A DNA stretch of 64,000 nucleotides from positions 99,613 through 163,612 of the forward strand of contig NZ_VATA01000010.1 of NCBI RefSeq assembly GCF_005870025.1, in the 5' to 3' direction. The translations under genes and the position numbers were made by a program. Source of the stretch: Poseidonocella sp. HB161398. Its GTDB lineage: Bacteria > Pseudomonadota > Alphaproteobacteria > Rhodobacterales > Rhodobacteraceae. Positions 46,385 through 54,921 of this stretch are shown in pieces; position 1 is the stretch's first letter; each line of letters begins with the position of its first letter. The notes beneath the pieces are model-generated. The model saw only the letters and a list, made by a program, of their open reading frames with translations, made no database searches and was not told the origin of the DNA.

Positions 46385-47658
46385 TCCGCGCGCGCCCGCG
46401 CGGCGGCCGCCGATAGGAAGGCCGCCGCGGACCAGGTCAGCTCGGGGCATGACCGCGGGGCGCCGGTTGCCCGGTCGAACTGCTCCGGCAGGCCGCCGGT
46501 CCCGCGGCCGGGCCAGAGATCCAGAACCATCTCCATCCGGGCCTCGCCGCGGGCGAATCGCGCCGGATCGAGATGGCGCGCCGCCAGCCGGTAGTCGAGC
46601 TCCGCGCAGGCCAGCGTGCAGGGGAACCAGGGATTGCCGTCGAAGAAGACATCCTCGCGCCAGCGGCCCATGGCGGGCACGGCGCGGCCGCGGTTCAGCG
46701 GGTAGATCTCGGCAAAGACCGCCTCCAGCGCCGCGACCGTCGCCGTCATCCAGCGCCCGTCGAGCGCCAGCGGCCCCTCCCAGCGCCCGGCATCGAGGAT
46801 CGCCATCACTGTGCCGATGTCGTATCGGCCCAGCCCGGCCTCCAGGCTCTCGCGCAGCGCGCCGTCCGGATCCTCGGCCCCGGCGATCAGCGCCAGCAGC
46901 TCTGCCGCCCGCGCCGCCATGGCCGGATCGCCGGTCCGCGCCGCGCCGCGGTCGAGCGCGTCCCATTGCGCGACCAGCGTGAAGCTGCAACGCCGTGCCG
47001 GCTCCTCTTCCCAGGGGCCGATCGCCGGGCGGCCCGCGACAGCCATCAGATGGGACAGATCGCGCGCCAGAAGCTCTTCGGCCGCCGTGCCCTCGAGCTC
47101 CGGCAGTGCCTCGAGCAGCTCCATCAGCGACTGCGCCCGCAGCGCCGGGCCGTCATCTTGCGGCCGCGCCCAGCGTTCCAGATCGGGCCCGCCATCGGCG
47201 GCGCAGCGCGGTTCCTCCAGCCAGGCCGTGCCATGAAGCGCCGCCAGCTCGGCATCGGGGCGCAGGAACTGCAGGTGATCGGCCCGCGTCCCCGCCCGCA
47301 GCGGATTCGCAGGAGGCCCCCGCCGCGCCGGGTCGGAGATCGCCAGCGAGAAGGCGATATAGTCGCGAAGCCGCGCTAGCCAGCCCTGCCGGTCGCCGTC
47401 GACGGCCATCGCCAGCGGCATCGCCCGGGCGACAATGGCCGCGTCGCGGATCCAGTGGTGGAAGTAGTCCGGCTCGGGATCCCAGTGGCCGGGGTGAGTC
47501 GAGGCCAGCACCGATCCGGGCGCCGGACGGACCGTCCAGCCGAAGCCCTCGCGGCGCTGGACAAGCCCGGTTGCCGAGCAGGCGCGGGCCATGGAGGCCG
47601 CCGCAGCCCGCTGCGCTGTGGCAATCCGGTTCGCGGCGCCAAATTTTTCGTCAGCCAT
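46363..47658 (-). CDS. GH15-family glucoamylase/alpha-glucosidase-like enzyme
   Basis: The 431-residue protein starts at ATG 47658 (MADEKFGAANRIATAQRAAAASM) with AAGGA before it; a start ten codons upstream is possible. GH15 features are GSVLASTHPGHWDPEPDYFHHWIRDAAIVARAM (about 50-82), holding the substrate-binding Arg-Asp, YDIGTVMAILDAG, NPWFPCTLACAELDYRLA (about 347-364) and the closing PELTWSAAAFLSA. GH15 enzymes invert alpha-1,4, alpha-1,6 or alpha-1,3 glucosidic bonds from the non-reducing end. No signal or starch-binding domain is seen. It is convergent with the GH144 gene and divergent from opgG, so it sits inside the glucan locus; an alpha-1,6 linkage in cyclic periplasmic glucan is a possible target. 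Confidence 0.8.
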   Translation of the reverse strand: MADEKFGAANRIATAQRAAAASMARACSATGLVQRREGFGWTVRPAPGSVLASTHPGHWDPEPDYFHHWIRDAAIVARAMPLAMAVDGDRQGWLARLRDYIAFSLAISDPARRGPPANPLRAGTRADHLQFLRPDAELAALHGTAWLEEPRCAADGGPDLERWARPQDDGPALRAQSLMELLEALPELEGTAAEELLARDLSHLMAVAGRPAIGPWEEEPARRCSFTLVAQWDALDRGAARTGDPAMAARAAELLALIAGAEDPDGALRESLEAGLGRYDIGTVMAILDAGRWEGPLALDGRWMTATVAALEAVFAEIYPLNRGRAVPAMGRWREDVFFDGNPWFPCTLACAELDYRLAARHLDPARFARGEARMEMVLDLWPGRGTGGLPEQFDRATGAPRSCPELTWSAAAFLSAAAARARADQALGER

Positions 47659-47901
47659 AGCGGAAATCCTTGTAAGACGGGCCTGCATCCCCCATGTCCC
47701 GCTCCGGCAGCTAGCTTATTATGCACATGCAGCAAGAGTTTGCCGATATAATGATGCAATACTGGGCAGCGACTCGCTCGGGTGGGCAGAAGCATGCCGC
47801 AGCGCCTTGTTTGACGCCAAGGCGGGGAACACCCGCCGAAGGCTGAAGTTAACCAGTCATTCACGCACAAGCCCGGAAACCTTGTGCCTTTGCAAACTTA
47901 G
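47659..47901. promoter_or_regulatory. Divergent promoter region between GH15 gene and opgG
   Basis: This AT-richer gap contains a consensus -10 TATAAT at 47747-47752 reading towards opgG, without a good -35, and a CATAAT (47718-47723, minus strand) that could serve the GH15 gene. A GGCGGG-GAACA-CCCGCC hairpin lies at 47821-47837 in the would-be opgG leader. Confidence 0.45.
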
Positions 47902-49503
47902 ATGCGGGATAGCAGACGTATGATGACCGATACAGGGTGCTCCAGGCGGGGACTTCTCGGCGGCGCTGCAGCTTTCGGGCTGGCCACGGCGCTGTCGTCG
48001 CGCGCCCAGGCCGAACCCAATACCGGAGCACCGCTGCCGGAAGGCGAACCGTTCAGCTTCGACCTGCTCGCCGAGGCGATGCAGGCGCGGGCCGGGCAGC
48101 CTGATCCCGGACCCTATCGCCCGCCCCTGCTGCTCGAGGGGCTGGACTACGACACCTACCGCAACATCGCCTTCCGTCCGGATGCCGCGCGCTGGAGCGA
48201 GAAGACGGACGAGTTCCGCCTTCATGCCTTCCATCGCGGCTGGCTGTTCCCGGATGCCGTCGCCATGTACGATGTCTCCTCGGGGATCGCGAAGCCGTTC
48301 CGCTTCACCTCCGACGATTTCGAGTACCGCGAGGACCTGGAAGGCCGGCTCGAGCCCGGCACGCCGATCCCCGGCGTCGCCGGCTGGCGGATGCTGTCGC
48401 GGCTGAACACCGCCGACCGCTTCGACGAGCTCGTCGCCTTCCTCGGCGCCAGCTATTTCCGCGCGCTCGGACAGGGCAGCGTCTATGGCGCCTCCGCCCG
48501 CGGGCTGGCGATCGACACCGCCACCGGACGCGCCGAGGAATTCCCCCGCTTCTCCGCCTTCTACTTCGAGCGCCCGGCGCCCGGGGTGGAGACGGTGATC
48601 GTCAATGCCGCGCTGGACAGCCGCCGGGTCACCGGCGCCTACCGCTTCGTGATCACGCCCGGCGCGGTCACCGAGATGGAAGTCACCGCGCGGCTCTTCT
48701 TCCGCGAGACTATCGAGGAGATCGGCATCGCGCCGCTGACCTCGATGTTCCTATTCGACCGCACCACGCCGGGCCGGTTCCACGACTACCGCCCGCAGGT
48801 GCATGACAGCAACGGGCTGGGCATCCTGACCGAGGACGGGCGCCGCATCTGGCGGACGCTCTCGAATCCGCCGCGCCTGGGCCAGTCCTGGATCAACGCA
48901 ACCGCGATCCAGAGCTTCGGCCTCTACCAGCGCGACCGGGATTTCGACGAGTACTCGGATGCCGAAGCGCGCTACGAGAAGCGGCCCTCGATCGAGGTGG
49001 AGCCGCTCAACGACTGGGGCACGGGCTATGTCCGGCTCATCGAGATTCCGACCGAGCAGGAGGCGACCGACAATATCGTCGCCTACTGGCGGCCGGCCGA
49101 TCCGGCAGAGGCCGGATCCAGCAAGGAATACCGCTATCGCATGCTCTGGGGCGATCTGGCGGGACAAAGAGGCGAAAAACTTGCCCATGTGGTATCTACT
49201 GCCAGTGGGGAAGCCGGAGTATCGGGCACGAAGAACGAAGAAGGCGGAAGAAAATTCGTCATCGACTTCAGGGGCGGACGCCTGGAAGGGGTCACGGAGA
49301 TCAGCTCCGTGCAACCGAAGGTGACCGTCTCGGGCGGGAGCGTGGACACGCCCGCACTGCGCAGGATCGAGGGAACCGGGCTCTGGCGGCTCGCGTTCGA
49401 TATTAAACCGACCGGCACAGAACCGTTGGAACTAAGAGCATGGCTCGAGGGTTTCGACAGTGTCCTTTCCGAAACCTGGACCTATCAATGGGTACTGAAA
49501 TGA
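47902..49503 (+). CDS. opgG: Periplasmic glucan biosynthesis protein OpgG (MdoG family)
   Basis: OpgG shapes the beta-1,2-glucan backbone of osmoregulated periplasmic glucans after export; the related OpgD is a GH186 beta-1,2-glucanase. The 533-residue protein carries a twin-arginine-type signal (CSRRGLLGGAAAFGLATALSS). The body has family marks: GLDYDTYRNIAFRPDAARW (about 74-92), LSRLNTADRFDELVAFLGASYFRALGQG, YGASARGLAIDTATGRAEEFPRF (about 195-217), and LTSMFLFDR, DYRPQVHDSNGLGI and GRRIWRTLSNPP (about 280-320). Candidate starts are 47902, 47920 and 47923, none with a strong ribosome site. It overlaps the small opgI frame by four bases. Confidence 0.92.
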   Translation: MRDSRRMMTDTGCSRRGLLGGAAAFGLATALSSRAQAEPNTGAPLPEGEPFSFDLLAEAMQARAGQPDPGPYRPPLLLEGLDYDTYRNIAFRPDAARWSEKTDEFRLHAFHRGWLFPDAVAMYDVSSGIAKPFRFTSDDFEYREDLEGRLEPGTPIPGVAGWRMLSRLNTADRFDELVAFLGASYFRALGQGSVYGASARGLAIDTATGRAEEFPRFSAFYFERPAPGVETVIVNAALDSRRVTGAYRFVITPGAVTEMEVTARLFFRETIEEIGIAPLTSMFLFDRTTPGRFHDYRPQVHDSNGLGILTEDGRRIWRTLSNPPRLGQSWINATAIQSFGLYQRDRDFDEYSDAEARYEKRPSIEVEPLNDWGTGYVRLIEIPTEQEATDNIVAYWRPADPAEAGSSKEYRYRMLWGDLAGQRGEKLAHVVSTASGEAGVSGTKNEEGGRKFVIDFRGGRLEGVTEISSVQPKVTVSGGSVDTPALRRIEGTGLWRLAFDIKPTGTEPLELRAWLEGFDSVLSETWTYQWVLK

Positions 49504-49676
49504 CCACGCCTGATGCAATGAACCATACCGGATCGCTCGCCACGGTCACCGCCCTTCCCGACAGCCCGATGGCGATGCCGGAACAGATCCTCGAAACGCC
49601 GACCCAGCTTCGGCCCGGCATGTCCTGGCTGACCGTGCTTGTCGCCCTTGTCAGCTGGCGCGGGCTGCACGGGTAG
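49500..49676 (+). CDS. opgI: Small OpgI-like protein between opgG and opgH
   Basis: A 58-residue frame starts at the ATG that overlaps the opgG stop (ATGA) and ends four bases before opgH. The product has a polar start (MTTPDAMNHTGSLATV), PMAMPEQILETPTQ in the middle and a short hydrophobic end WLTVLVALVSW. In Rhodobacter sphaeroides an opgGIH operon with a small opgI has been described, and position alone supports this name. The MPEQ segment resembles the N-terminal cytoplasmic part of longer OpgH proteins, so opgI may be a separated N-terminal piece of OpgH; this is a guess. Confidence 0.6.
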   Translation: MTTPDAMNHTGSLATVTALPDSPMAMPEQILETPTQLRPGMSWLTVLVALVSWRGLHG

Positions 49677-49680
49677 GCCG

Positions 49681-51465
49681 ATGCTGGATTTCGCCACGTG
49701 GATGCGGCGGGCCGTGTGCCTGACCGCCGCCGCCGCCTTCGGCATTCTCGCCGGCGCGCTCTACCTCTATCACGCGGGCAGCGTCGGAATCGTGCTGCTC
49801 GACATCGTGATCGCGGTAGTGATCGCGCTGGCCACGTGGTGGATCGCCTGGGGCGCCTGCCAGGGGGTGACGGGTCTCGTCACGCCCGTGCCGCGCCGCC
49901 CCTCGCATGACGGGCCGATCTCGTCGCGGACCTGCATCCTGGTGCCGGTCTACAACGAGGATCCGGTCGCGGTCTATGCACGCATCGCGGCGATGGATGC
50001 CGACCTGAAGGCGGAAGGCATCGCCGCGCAATTCGATTTCGCCATCCTCTCGGACACGCGCAAGGCCGACATCGCCCGGCGCGAGGAAGACGAGCTGGCG
50101 CGGCTCCTGGACGCGACCGGCAGCCGCGGGCGGATCTTCTACCGCCGCCGCGAGGACAATGCCGGGCGCAAGGCCGGCAATATCGAGGACTTCATCCAGC
50201 GCTCTGGCGGGGCCTACGACTTCGCCCTGATCCTCGACGCCGACAGCCTGATGTCCGCGGCCACCATCGGCGAGATGGTCCGCCGGATGGAATCCGCCCC
50301 CGAGGTCGGGCTTCTGCAGAGCCTGCCGCGGGTGATCGGCGCACGCTCGCGCTTCGGCAAGATGATGCAGTTCTCGGCCGGGTTCTATGCACCGATCTAC
50401 TGCAACGGGCTGACCGCGCTGGCCGGGCGCACCGGATCCTTCTGGGGCCACAATGCCGTGGTGCGGATCAAGGCCTTCGCCGAAAGCTGCGGCCTGCCCG
50501 CCCTGCGCGGCAAGCCCCCTTTCGGCGGCCATATCCTCAGCCATGACTCGGTCGAGGCGGCGCTTCTGGCGCGCGGCGGCTGGCAGGTGCGGATCGACCC
50601 CGACCTGACCGGCTCCTTCGAGGAAGGCCCCGACGACCTGATCGAATACGCCAAGCGCGATCGCCGCTGGGCGCAGGGCAACCTGCAGCACGGCCGGCTG
50701 CTGATCGCGCCCGGGCTGAAGGGCTGGAGCCGCTTCGCGCTGTTCCAGGGCATCGTCGCCTATACCGCTCCGGCGATCTGGGCGCTGTTCCTGATCCTCA
50801 GCCTGGTCGCTGCCGCCACCGAAAGCGCGATCGACTACTTCCCGATGCCGGACTTCCCGGTCCCGGTCTTCCCGGGCGAGCGCACCGCCGCCGCCGTCGG
50901 GCTCTTCGCCGGGGTGATCGGCCTGCTCTTCATCTCGAAGTTCCTGGTGCTGGGCCATGCGCTCGTCACCGGGCGGGCAAAGGAATTCGGCGGCGCGGGC
51001 AACACCTTCGTGTCGACCATGACGGAGCTGCTGCTGTCTTCGGTCATCGCGCCGCTCCTGATGATGTTCCAGCTCCGCGCGCTCTGGCAGATCCTGTCGG
51101 GCCGTGACGGCGGCTGGCCCTCGGCCACCCGCGACAGCACCGCCGTGCCGGTCTCGACCGCCTTCGCGGGCAGCTGGTGGATGAGCCTCGCGGGCGTCCT
51201 GCTCTTCGCCGCCGCCGGGGTCTTCGCGCCGCGGCTGATCCCCTGGCTGGTGCCGGTCGGCCTGCCGCTGGTGATCGCGCCGCTGCTGATCGCCTGGACC
51301 TCGCGCCGCCAGAAATCGCGGCTGATGACCAGCACGATCCAGTCCGACCCGCCCGCGGTGATCACCGGCTTCCGCCGCCAGCTCGCCGCCTGGGAAGGCG
51401 CCCCGCCCCCCGTGGCAGGCACCCCGCCCGCCCCGGCCCCGGCGCCAGAGGCCGCCGCCGTCTGA
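49681..51465 (+). CDS. opgH: Glucan glucosyltransferase OpgH (MdoH family, GT2)
   Basis: OpgH is the inner-membrane glucosyltransferase that builds and exports the beta-1,2-glucan chain from UDP-glucose. The 594-residue protein has membrane helices near residues 10-30 and 35-55. The GT2 catalytic domain follows, with CILVPVYNEDPVAVYARIAAM (about 84-104), FDFAILSDTRKADIA, FALILDADSLMS (the DxD region, about 181-192), and the later RDRRWAQGNLQHG, equivalent to the QxxRW motif. Further membrane helices end the protein, then a Pro/Ala tail. It is much shorter than E. coli OpgH (847 residues), matching the short Rhodobacter form. Confidence 0.93.
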   Translation: MLDFATWMRRAVCLTAAAAFGILAGALYLYHAGSVGIVLLDIVIAVVIALATWWIAWGACQGVTGLVTPVPRRPSHDGPISSRTCILVPVYNEDPVAVYARIAAMDADLKAEGIAAQFDFAILSDTRKADIARREEDELARLLDATGSRGRIFYRRREDNAGRKAGNIEDFIQRSGGAYDFALILDADSLMSAATIGEMVRRMESAPEVGLLQSLPRVIGARSRFGKMMQFSAGFYAPIYCNGLTALAGRTGSFWGHNAVVRIKAFAESCGLPALRGKPPFGGHILSHDSVEAALLARGGWQVRIDPDLTGSFEEGPDDLIEYAKRDRRWAQGNLQHGRLLIAPGLKGWSRFALFQGIVAYTAPAIWALFLILSLVAAATESAIDYFPMPDFPVPVFPGERTAAAVGLFAGVIGLLFISKFLVLGHALVTGRAKEFGGAGNTFVSTMTELLLSSVIAPLLMMFQLRALWQILSGRDGGWPSATRDSTAVPVSTAFAGSWWMSLAGVLLFAAAGVFAPRLIPWLVPVGLPLVIAPLLIAWTSRRQKSRLMTSTIQSDPPAVITGFRRQLAAWEGAPPPVAGTPPAPAPAPEAAAV

Positions 51466-51471
51466 GACCGG

Positions 51472-51497
51472 AACGCCGCCCCACGGGGCGGCGTTTG
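51472..51497 (+). terminator. Terminator after opgH
   Basis: Eleven-base stem AACGCCGCCCC / GGGGCGGCGTT followed by TTTG closes the opgG-opgI-opgH unit. It also lies downstream of the convergent TetR gene and may serve both. Confidence 0.75.
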
Positions 51498-51518
51498 CGC
51501 ATCCGGCGCCGGTGTGCC

Positions 51519-52133
51519 CTAGCCTGCCAGCCGCGCCAGCAGCGGCGCGCTTTCCGCCATCACCTTGGCCCGGACCTCGGCGGCCGTCATGCCGGAGGCG
51601 CGCATGTACTCGATGAAATTCATGTTCACGTTGTTGAACAGCAGCCGCCCGGCCGGGTCGATCTCGGCCCCGGCGCGCACCAGCCCCCGCCCCTGCATCC
51701 CCGCCAGGAACCGGCAGAGCTGGTCCGAAAGCTCGCGGTCTATCGCGATGTAGCGGCGCGAGAACTCGGCCTCGGGGTCGAGCATGGTCCGCGCCACCGC
51801 CATCCGCCAGAGCTCGCGCGAGGTGTACTGGAAGGACTTCTCGAAATAGGTGCCGACGATCGCGCCGAAGGCCGCCTCCAGCGTGGCCGCGGGCGCGCCG
51901 ATGCAGGCCTCGACCGAGTCCATCACCATCGCCGTCTCCTCCAGCACCGCCGCCAGCAGCAGATCCGCCTTCGAGCCGAAGTAGTTGTAGAAGGTCGCCA
52001 CCGACAGCTCGGCCGCCTCGGCGATATCCTCGATTCTCGACGCCTCGTAGCCGTCCTGCCGGAACATCTGCGCCGCGCAGTCCAGGATGCGTTTGCGCGT
52101 CGCCGCTTTTTTCCGCTCGCGCAGACCTGCCAT
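51519..52133 (-). CDS. TetR/AcrR family transcriptional regulator
   Basis: The 204-residue protein has the TetR helix-turn-helix at its start: RKRILDCAAQMFRQDGYEASRIEDIAEAAELSVATFYNYFGSKADLL (about 13-59). The C-terminal ligand domain is of the common all-helical type (YTSRELWRMAVARTMLDPEAEF). It is divergent from the polyamine-type ABC operon with a clear dyad in the gap, so it probably represses that operon and itself until an amine ligand binds. Confidence 0.88.
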   Translation of the reverse strand: MAGLRERKKAATRKRILDCAAQMFRQDGYEASRIEDIAEAAELSVATFYNYFGSKADLLLAAVLEETAMVMDSVEACIGAPAATLEAAFGAIVGTYFEKSFQYTSRELWRMAVARTMLDPEAEFSRRYIAIDRELSDQLCRFLAGMQGRGLVRAGAEIDPAGRLLFNNVNMNFIEYMRASGMTAAEVRAKVMAESAPLLARLAG

Positions 52134-52152
52134 CTCGAAAAACCTGTAGTGA

Positions 52153-52198
52153 CTTCAAGTTTAGATTGACCACAGAATTCTGGATGGTCAAGCTGAAG
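52153..52198. promoter_or_regulatory. Dyad operator between TetR gene and ABC operon
   Basis: The 103-bp gap holds nested inverted repeats: TTGACCA (52166-52172) with TGGTCAA (52185-52191), an inner palindrome CAGAATTCTG (52173-52182), and outer CTTCA / TGAAG arms (52153, 52194). TTGACC may double as a -35 element. This is a good candidate for the TetR binding site. Confidence 0.6.
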
Positions 52199-52236
52199 GC
52201 GACAGAACCACAAGAAAACCGCAGACAGGGACCCAG

Positions 52237-53292
52237 ATGACCATCCGGATGCACAAATTCTGCCTCGCCGCGCTTGGCGGCCTGATGACGACGACCAGCC
52301 TGCAGGCGGCGGATCTCAACGCGCTGATCTGGTGCGACCATGCCGATGCCGCCCTGCTGGAGCCCTTCGAGAAGGCGCATGACGTCCGCGTCAACGTGAA
52401 GGAATACGAGGGCACGGCGGCCGGGCTGACGCTGCTCGACCAGTCCCGCCCCGGCGACTGGGACGTGATGGTGATCGACAGCGTCGATGTCGCCCGCGCG
52501 GCCGAGGCCGGCTATCTGGCGCCCCTGCCCGCGGATTCGGTCGACACCTCGACCACCTTCCCCGAGGTCGCGCTGACGGACGCGATGACGGTCGACGGCC
52601 AGCTCTACGGCGTGACCGAGAAATTCGGCTACAACACCATCGCCTACAACAAGGCCGCCGTGGACCCGGCGGACATGGAGAGCCTGGGCGCGCTCTGGTC
52701 GGGCAAGTATGACGGCCGGATCGCGATCTACGACTACTACCTGCCGGTGCTGGGGCTGGTCGGGCTGGCCGAGGGCGTGGACACCGCCGATCTCGATGCC
52801 GCTGCGCTCGGGACCCTGCGCGATCCGCTGATGAAGCTCCGCGCCGCCTCCCGCCAGGTCTCGGACGTGGTCGGCAGCCAGACGGCGCTGGCCACCGGCG
52901 AGGTCGACATCCTGATCGGCGGCGGCGAATGGCTGACCGCAGTTCTGCATGCCGAGAACCCCGATCTGGACTGGACCCTGCCGAAGGAGGGCGGGCTGGT
53001 CTGGGCGCAGGCCGTGGCCATGGTCGAAGGCACCGAGCAGCCCGAGCTGGCGCTGGAATTCATCAAGTACATCCTCTCGCCCGAGGGCCAGGCGCGGCTG
53101 GCGACCTCCTCCTGCTACTGGGGGATGCCCGCCAACAAGGAGGCCGGCGCCGTCCTGAGCGACGAGGAAAAGGCCGTGCTGCGCTGGGACGACCAGGCGG
53201 AGTACCTGTCGCGCGCCCAGCTCTACCCGGTGCCCGATGCCGACACGGATCTGGCGATGCAGGATCTGTGGACTGACATGCTGCAGAACTGA
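52237..53292 (+). CDS. Spermidine/putrescine-type ABC transporter substrate-binding protein
   Basis: The 351-residue periplasmic protein has a signal peptide (MHKFCLAALGGLMTTTSLQAAD) and the PotD/PotF fold. Visible segments are LNALIWCDHADAALLEPFEKAHDVRVNVKEYEG (about 26-58), PGDWDVMVIDSVDVARAAEAGYLAPL (about 70-95), YGVTEKFGYNTIAYNK (about 125-140), the hinge TGEVDILIGGGEW and the C-terminal FIKYILSPEGQARLA. It captures a polyamine-like or other cationic compound for the PotB/PotC/PotA-like proteins. The ligand is not identifiable by eye; the ureohydrolase in the same operon suggests a guanidino compound such as agmatine. Confidence 0.86.
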   Translation: MTIRMHKFCLAALGGLMTTTSLQAADLNALIWCDHADAALLEPFEKAHDVRVNVKEYEGTAAGLTLLDQSRPGDWDVMVIDSVDVARAAEAGYLAPLPADSVDTSTTFPEVALTDAMTVDGQLYGVTEKFGYNTIAYNKAAVDPADMESLGALWSGKYDGRIAIYDYYLPVLGLVGLAEGVDTADLDAAALGTLRDPLMKLRAASRQVSDVVGSQTALATGEVDILIGGGEWLTAVLHAENPDLDWTLPKEGGLVWAQAVAMVEGTEQPELALEFIKYILSPEGQARLATSSCYWGMPANKEAGAVLSDEEKAVLRWDDQAEYLSRAQLYPVPDADTDLAMQDLWTDMLQN

Positions 53293-53296
53293 CGCC

Positions 53297-54151
53297 ATGA
53301 GCATCGAGCGCACCGAACGGCGCCAGGCCGCGGGGCTGGCCGCCCCCGCCCTCCTCTGGACGCTGGCCTTCTTCCTGCTGCCCTTCGGGGCGATGGTCTG
53401 GATGAGCCTCGGCCATATGGAGGGGCGGACGGTCGTCCCCGGTCCGGGACCCGAGACCTATGCCCGGATCTTCTCCGACCCGTCGCTCTTCCGCGGCATC
53501 TTCGTGTCGCTGGAGATCACGGCCACGGTCACGGTGCTGTCGGTCGCGCTTGCCTGGCCCCTGGCCTGGATCATCGCCACGCGGGTCCCGGCCCGCTGGC
53601 GGCGGCTGGCGCTGCTGCTCGCGGTGCTGCCGTTCTGGACCTCCTATGTGGTGCGCTCCTATTCCTGGGCGCTGGTGCTGGGCGAAAAGGGCGTCATCAT
53701 GAACGCGCTGACCGGGCTGGGGCTGCTGGCGGAGCCGGTGCAGATCATGGCGACCCGAACGGCGACGGTGATCGGCTTCACCCATTTCTTCGTCATGCTG
53801 CTGACGCTGACGATCTATTCGAACCTCGTGCAGCTCTCGCCCAACTATGCCCGCGCGGCCGAGGATCTGGGCGCCTCGCGCTGGCAGGTGATCCGGCTGG
53901 TGATCCTGCCCCTGACCCTGCCCGGCGTGATGACCGGCGCCTTCCTGACCTTCGTGCTGTGCATCGGCGACTACATCACCCCGCAGATCCTCGGCGGCAA
54001 TAACGAGCTGTCGCTGCCGCAGCTCATCATGCTGCAGCTCGGACGGCGCGGCGATTTCCCGATGGCCTCGGCGCTGTCGGTGGTGCTGATGGCGATCGTG
54101 ACGCTGGCCTATGCCGCCTCCGCGCGCTGGCTGAAGATGGACCGGGTCTGA
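53297..54151 (+). CDS. ABC transporter permease, PotB type
   Basis: The 284-residue inner-membrane protein has six predicted helices, beginning LLWTLAFFLLPFGAMVWMSL. The EAA loop that docks the ATPase is YARAAEDLGASRWQVIRLVILPLTLPGVMTG (about 200-230). It follows the binding protein by four bases and overlaps the next permease gene by one base (TGATG), so expression is tightly coupled. Confidence 0.9.
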   Translation: MSIERTERRQAAGLAAPALLWTLAFFLLPFGAMVWMSLGHMEGRTVVPGPGPETYARIFSDPSLFRGIFVSLEITATVTVLSVALAWPLAWIIATRVPARWRRLALLLAVLPFWTSYVVRSYSWALVLGEKGVIMNALTGLGLLAEPVQIMATRTATVIGFTHFFVMLLTLTIYSNLVQLSPNYARAAEDLGASRWQVIRLVILPLTLPGVMTGAFLTFVLCIGDYITPQILGGNNELSLPQLIMLQLGRRGDFPMASALSVVLMAIVTLAYAASARWLKMDRV

Positions 54152-54921
54152 TGCGCATTCTCTCCTGGGCCTATCTTGCCCTGATGTTCGCCTTCATCCT
54201 GCTGCCGGTCGCGGTGCTGGTGGTCTTCTCCTTCCAGGACGGGCGCCTGCCGGTGCCGCCCTTCAAGGGGCCGACGCTGGAATGGTACGCCAAGGTGCTG
54301 GCCGACCGCGACCTGATGGCGGCGCTGGGGAACTCGATGCTGGTCGCGCTCGCCTCCTCGGCGGTCTCGGTCCTGCTGGGCTTCCTCGCCGCGGCGGGCT
54401 TCGCGCGGGCGCGGCTGCCGGGATCGGCGCTGCTGCGCGGGCTGATCATCGCGCCGATGACGGTCAGCTACCTGATCATCGGGCTGGGGCTGCTGCAGGC
54501 GGTGAACTGGATCGGGCTGCGCCCGTCGCTGATGGCGACCGGGATCGGCCATGTCGTCATCAACCTGCCGCTCTGCTTCGCCATCCTCGCCGCCTCGATC
54601 GGCGCCCCGCAGCAGAGCGCCCTGCGCGCCGCGCGCGATCTCGGCGCGGGCGAGCGCCAGGTGCTGTCGCTGGTTCTCGCGCCGATGATCGCGCCGTCGC
54701 TGGCCGCCGCCTTTTTCCTGTCCTTCACCTTCTCCTGGGACGAATTCATCATCGCCTTCCTGCTGACCCGCTTCGACGTCACCCTGCCGGTGGAGATCTG
54801 GTCGATGCTGCGCTCGGGCCTGTCGCCCGAGACCAATGCGGTGGGCGCGCTCGTCTTCCTCGTCTCGGTCCTGGTGGTCGTGACGCTGGAGCTTCTCCTG
54901 TTCCGAAAGGCTGCCAAATGA
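54151..54921 (+). CDS. ABC transporter permease, PotC type
   Basis: The 256-residue membrane protein is the second permease of the polyamine-type system. It has about six helices; LPVPPFKGPTLEWYAKVLADRDLM (about 33-56) is typical of PotC, and the EAA loop is LRAARDLGAGERQVLSLVLAPMIAPSLAAAF (about 156-186). SFTFSWDEFIIAFLLT follows, as usual in this family. It overlaps the ATPase gene by four bases. Confidence 0.9.
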   Translation: MRILSWAYLALMFAFILLPVAVLVVFSFQDGRLPVPPFKGPTLEWYAKVLADRDLMAALGNSMLVALASSAVSVLLGFLAAAGFARARLPGSALLRGLIIAPMTVSYLIIGLGLLQAVNWIGLRPSLMATGIGHVVINLPLCFAILAASIGAPQQSALRAARDLGAGERQVLSLVLAPMIAPSLAAAFFLSFTFSWDEFIIAFLLTRFDVTLPVEIWSMLRSGLSPETNAVGALVFLVSVLVVVTLELLLFRKAAK

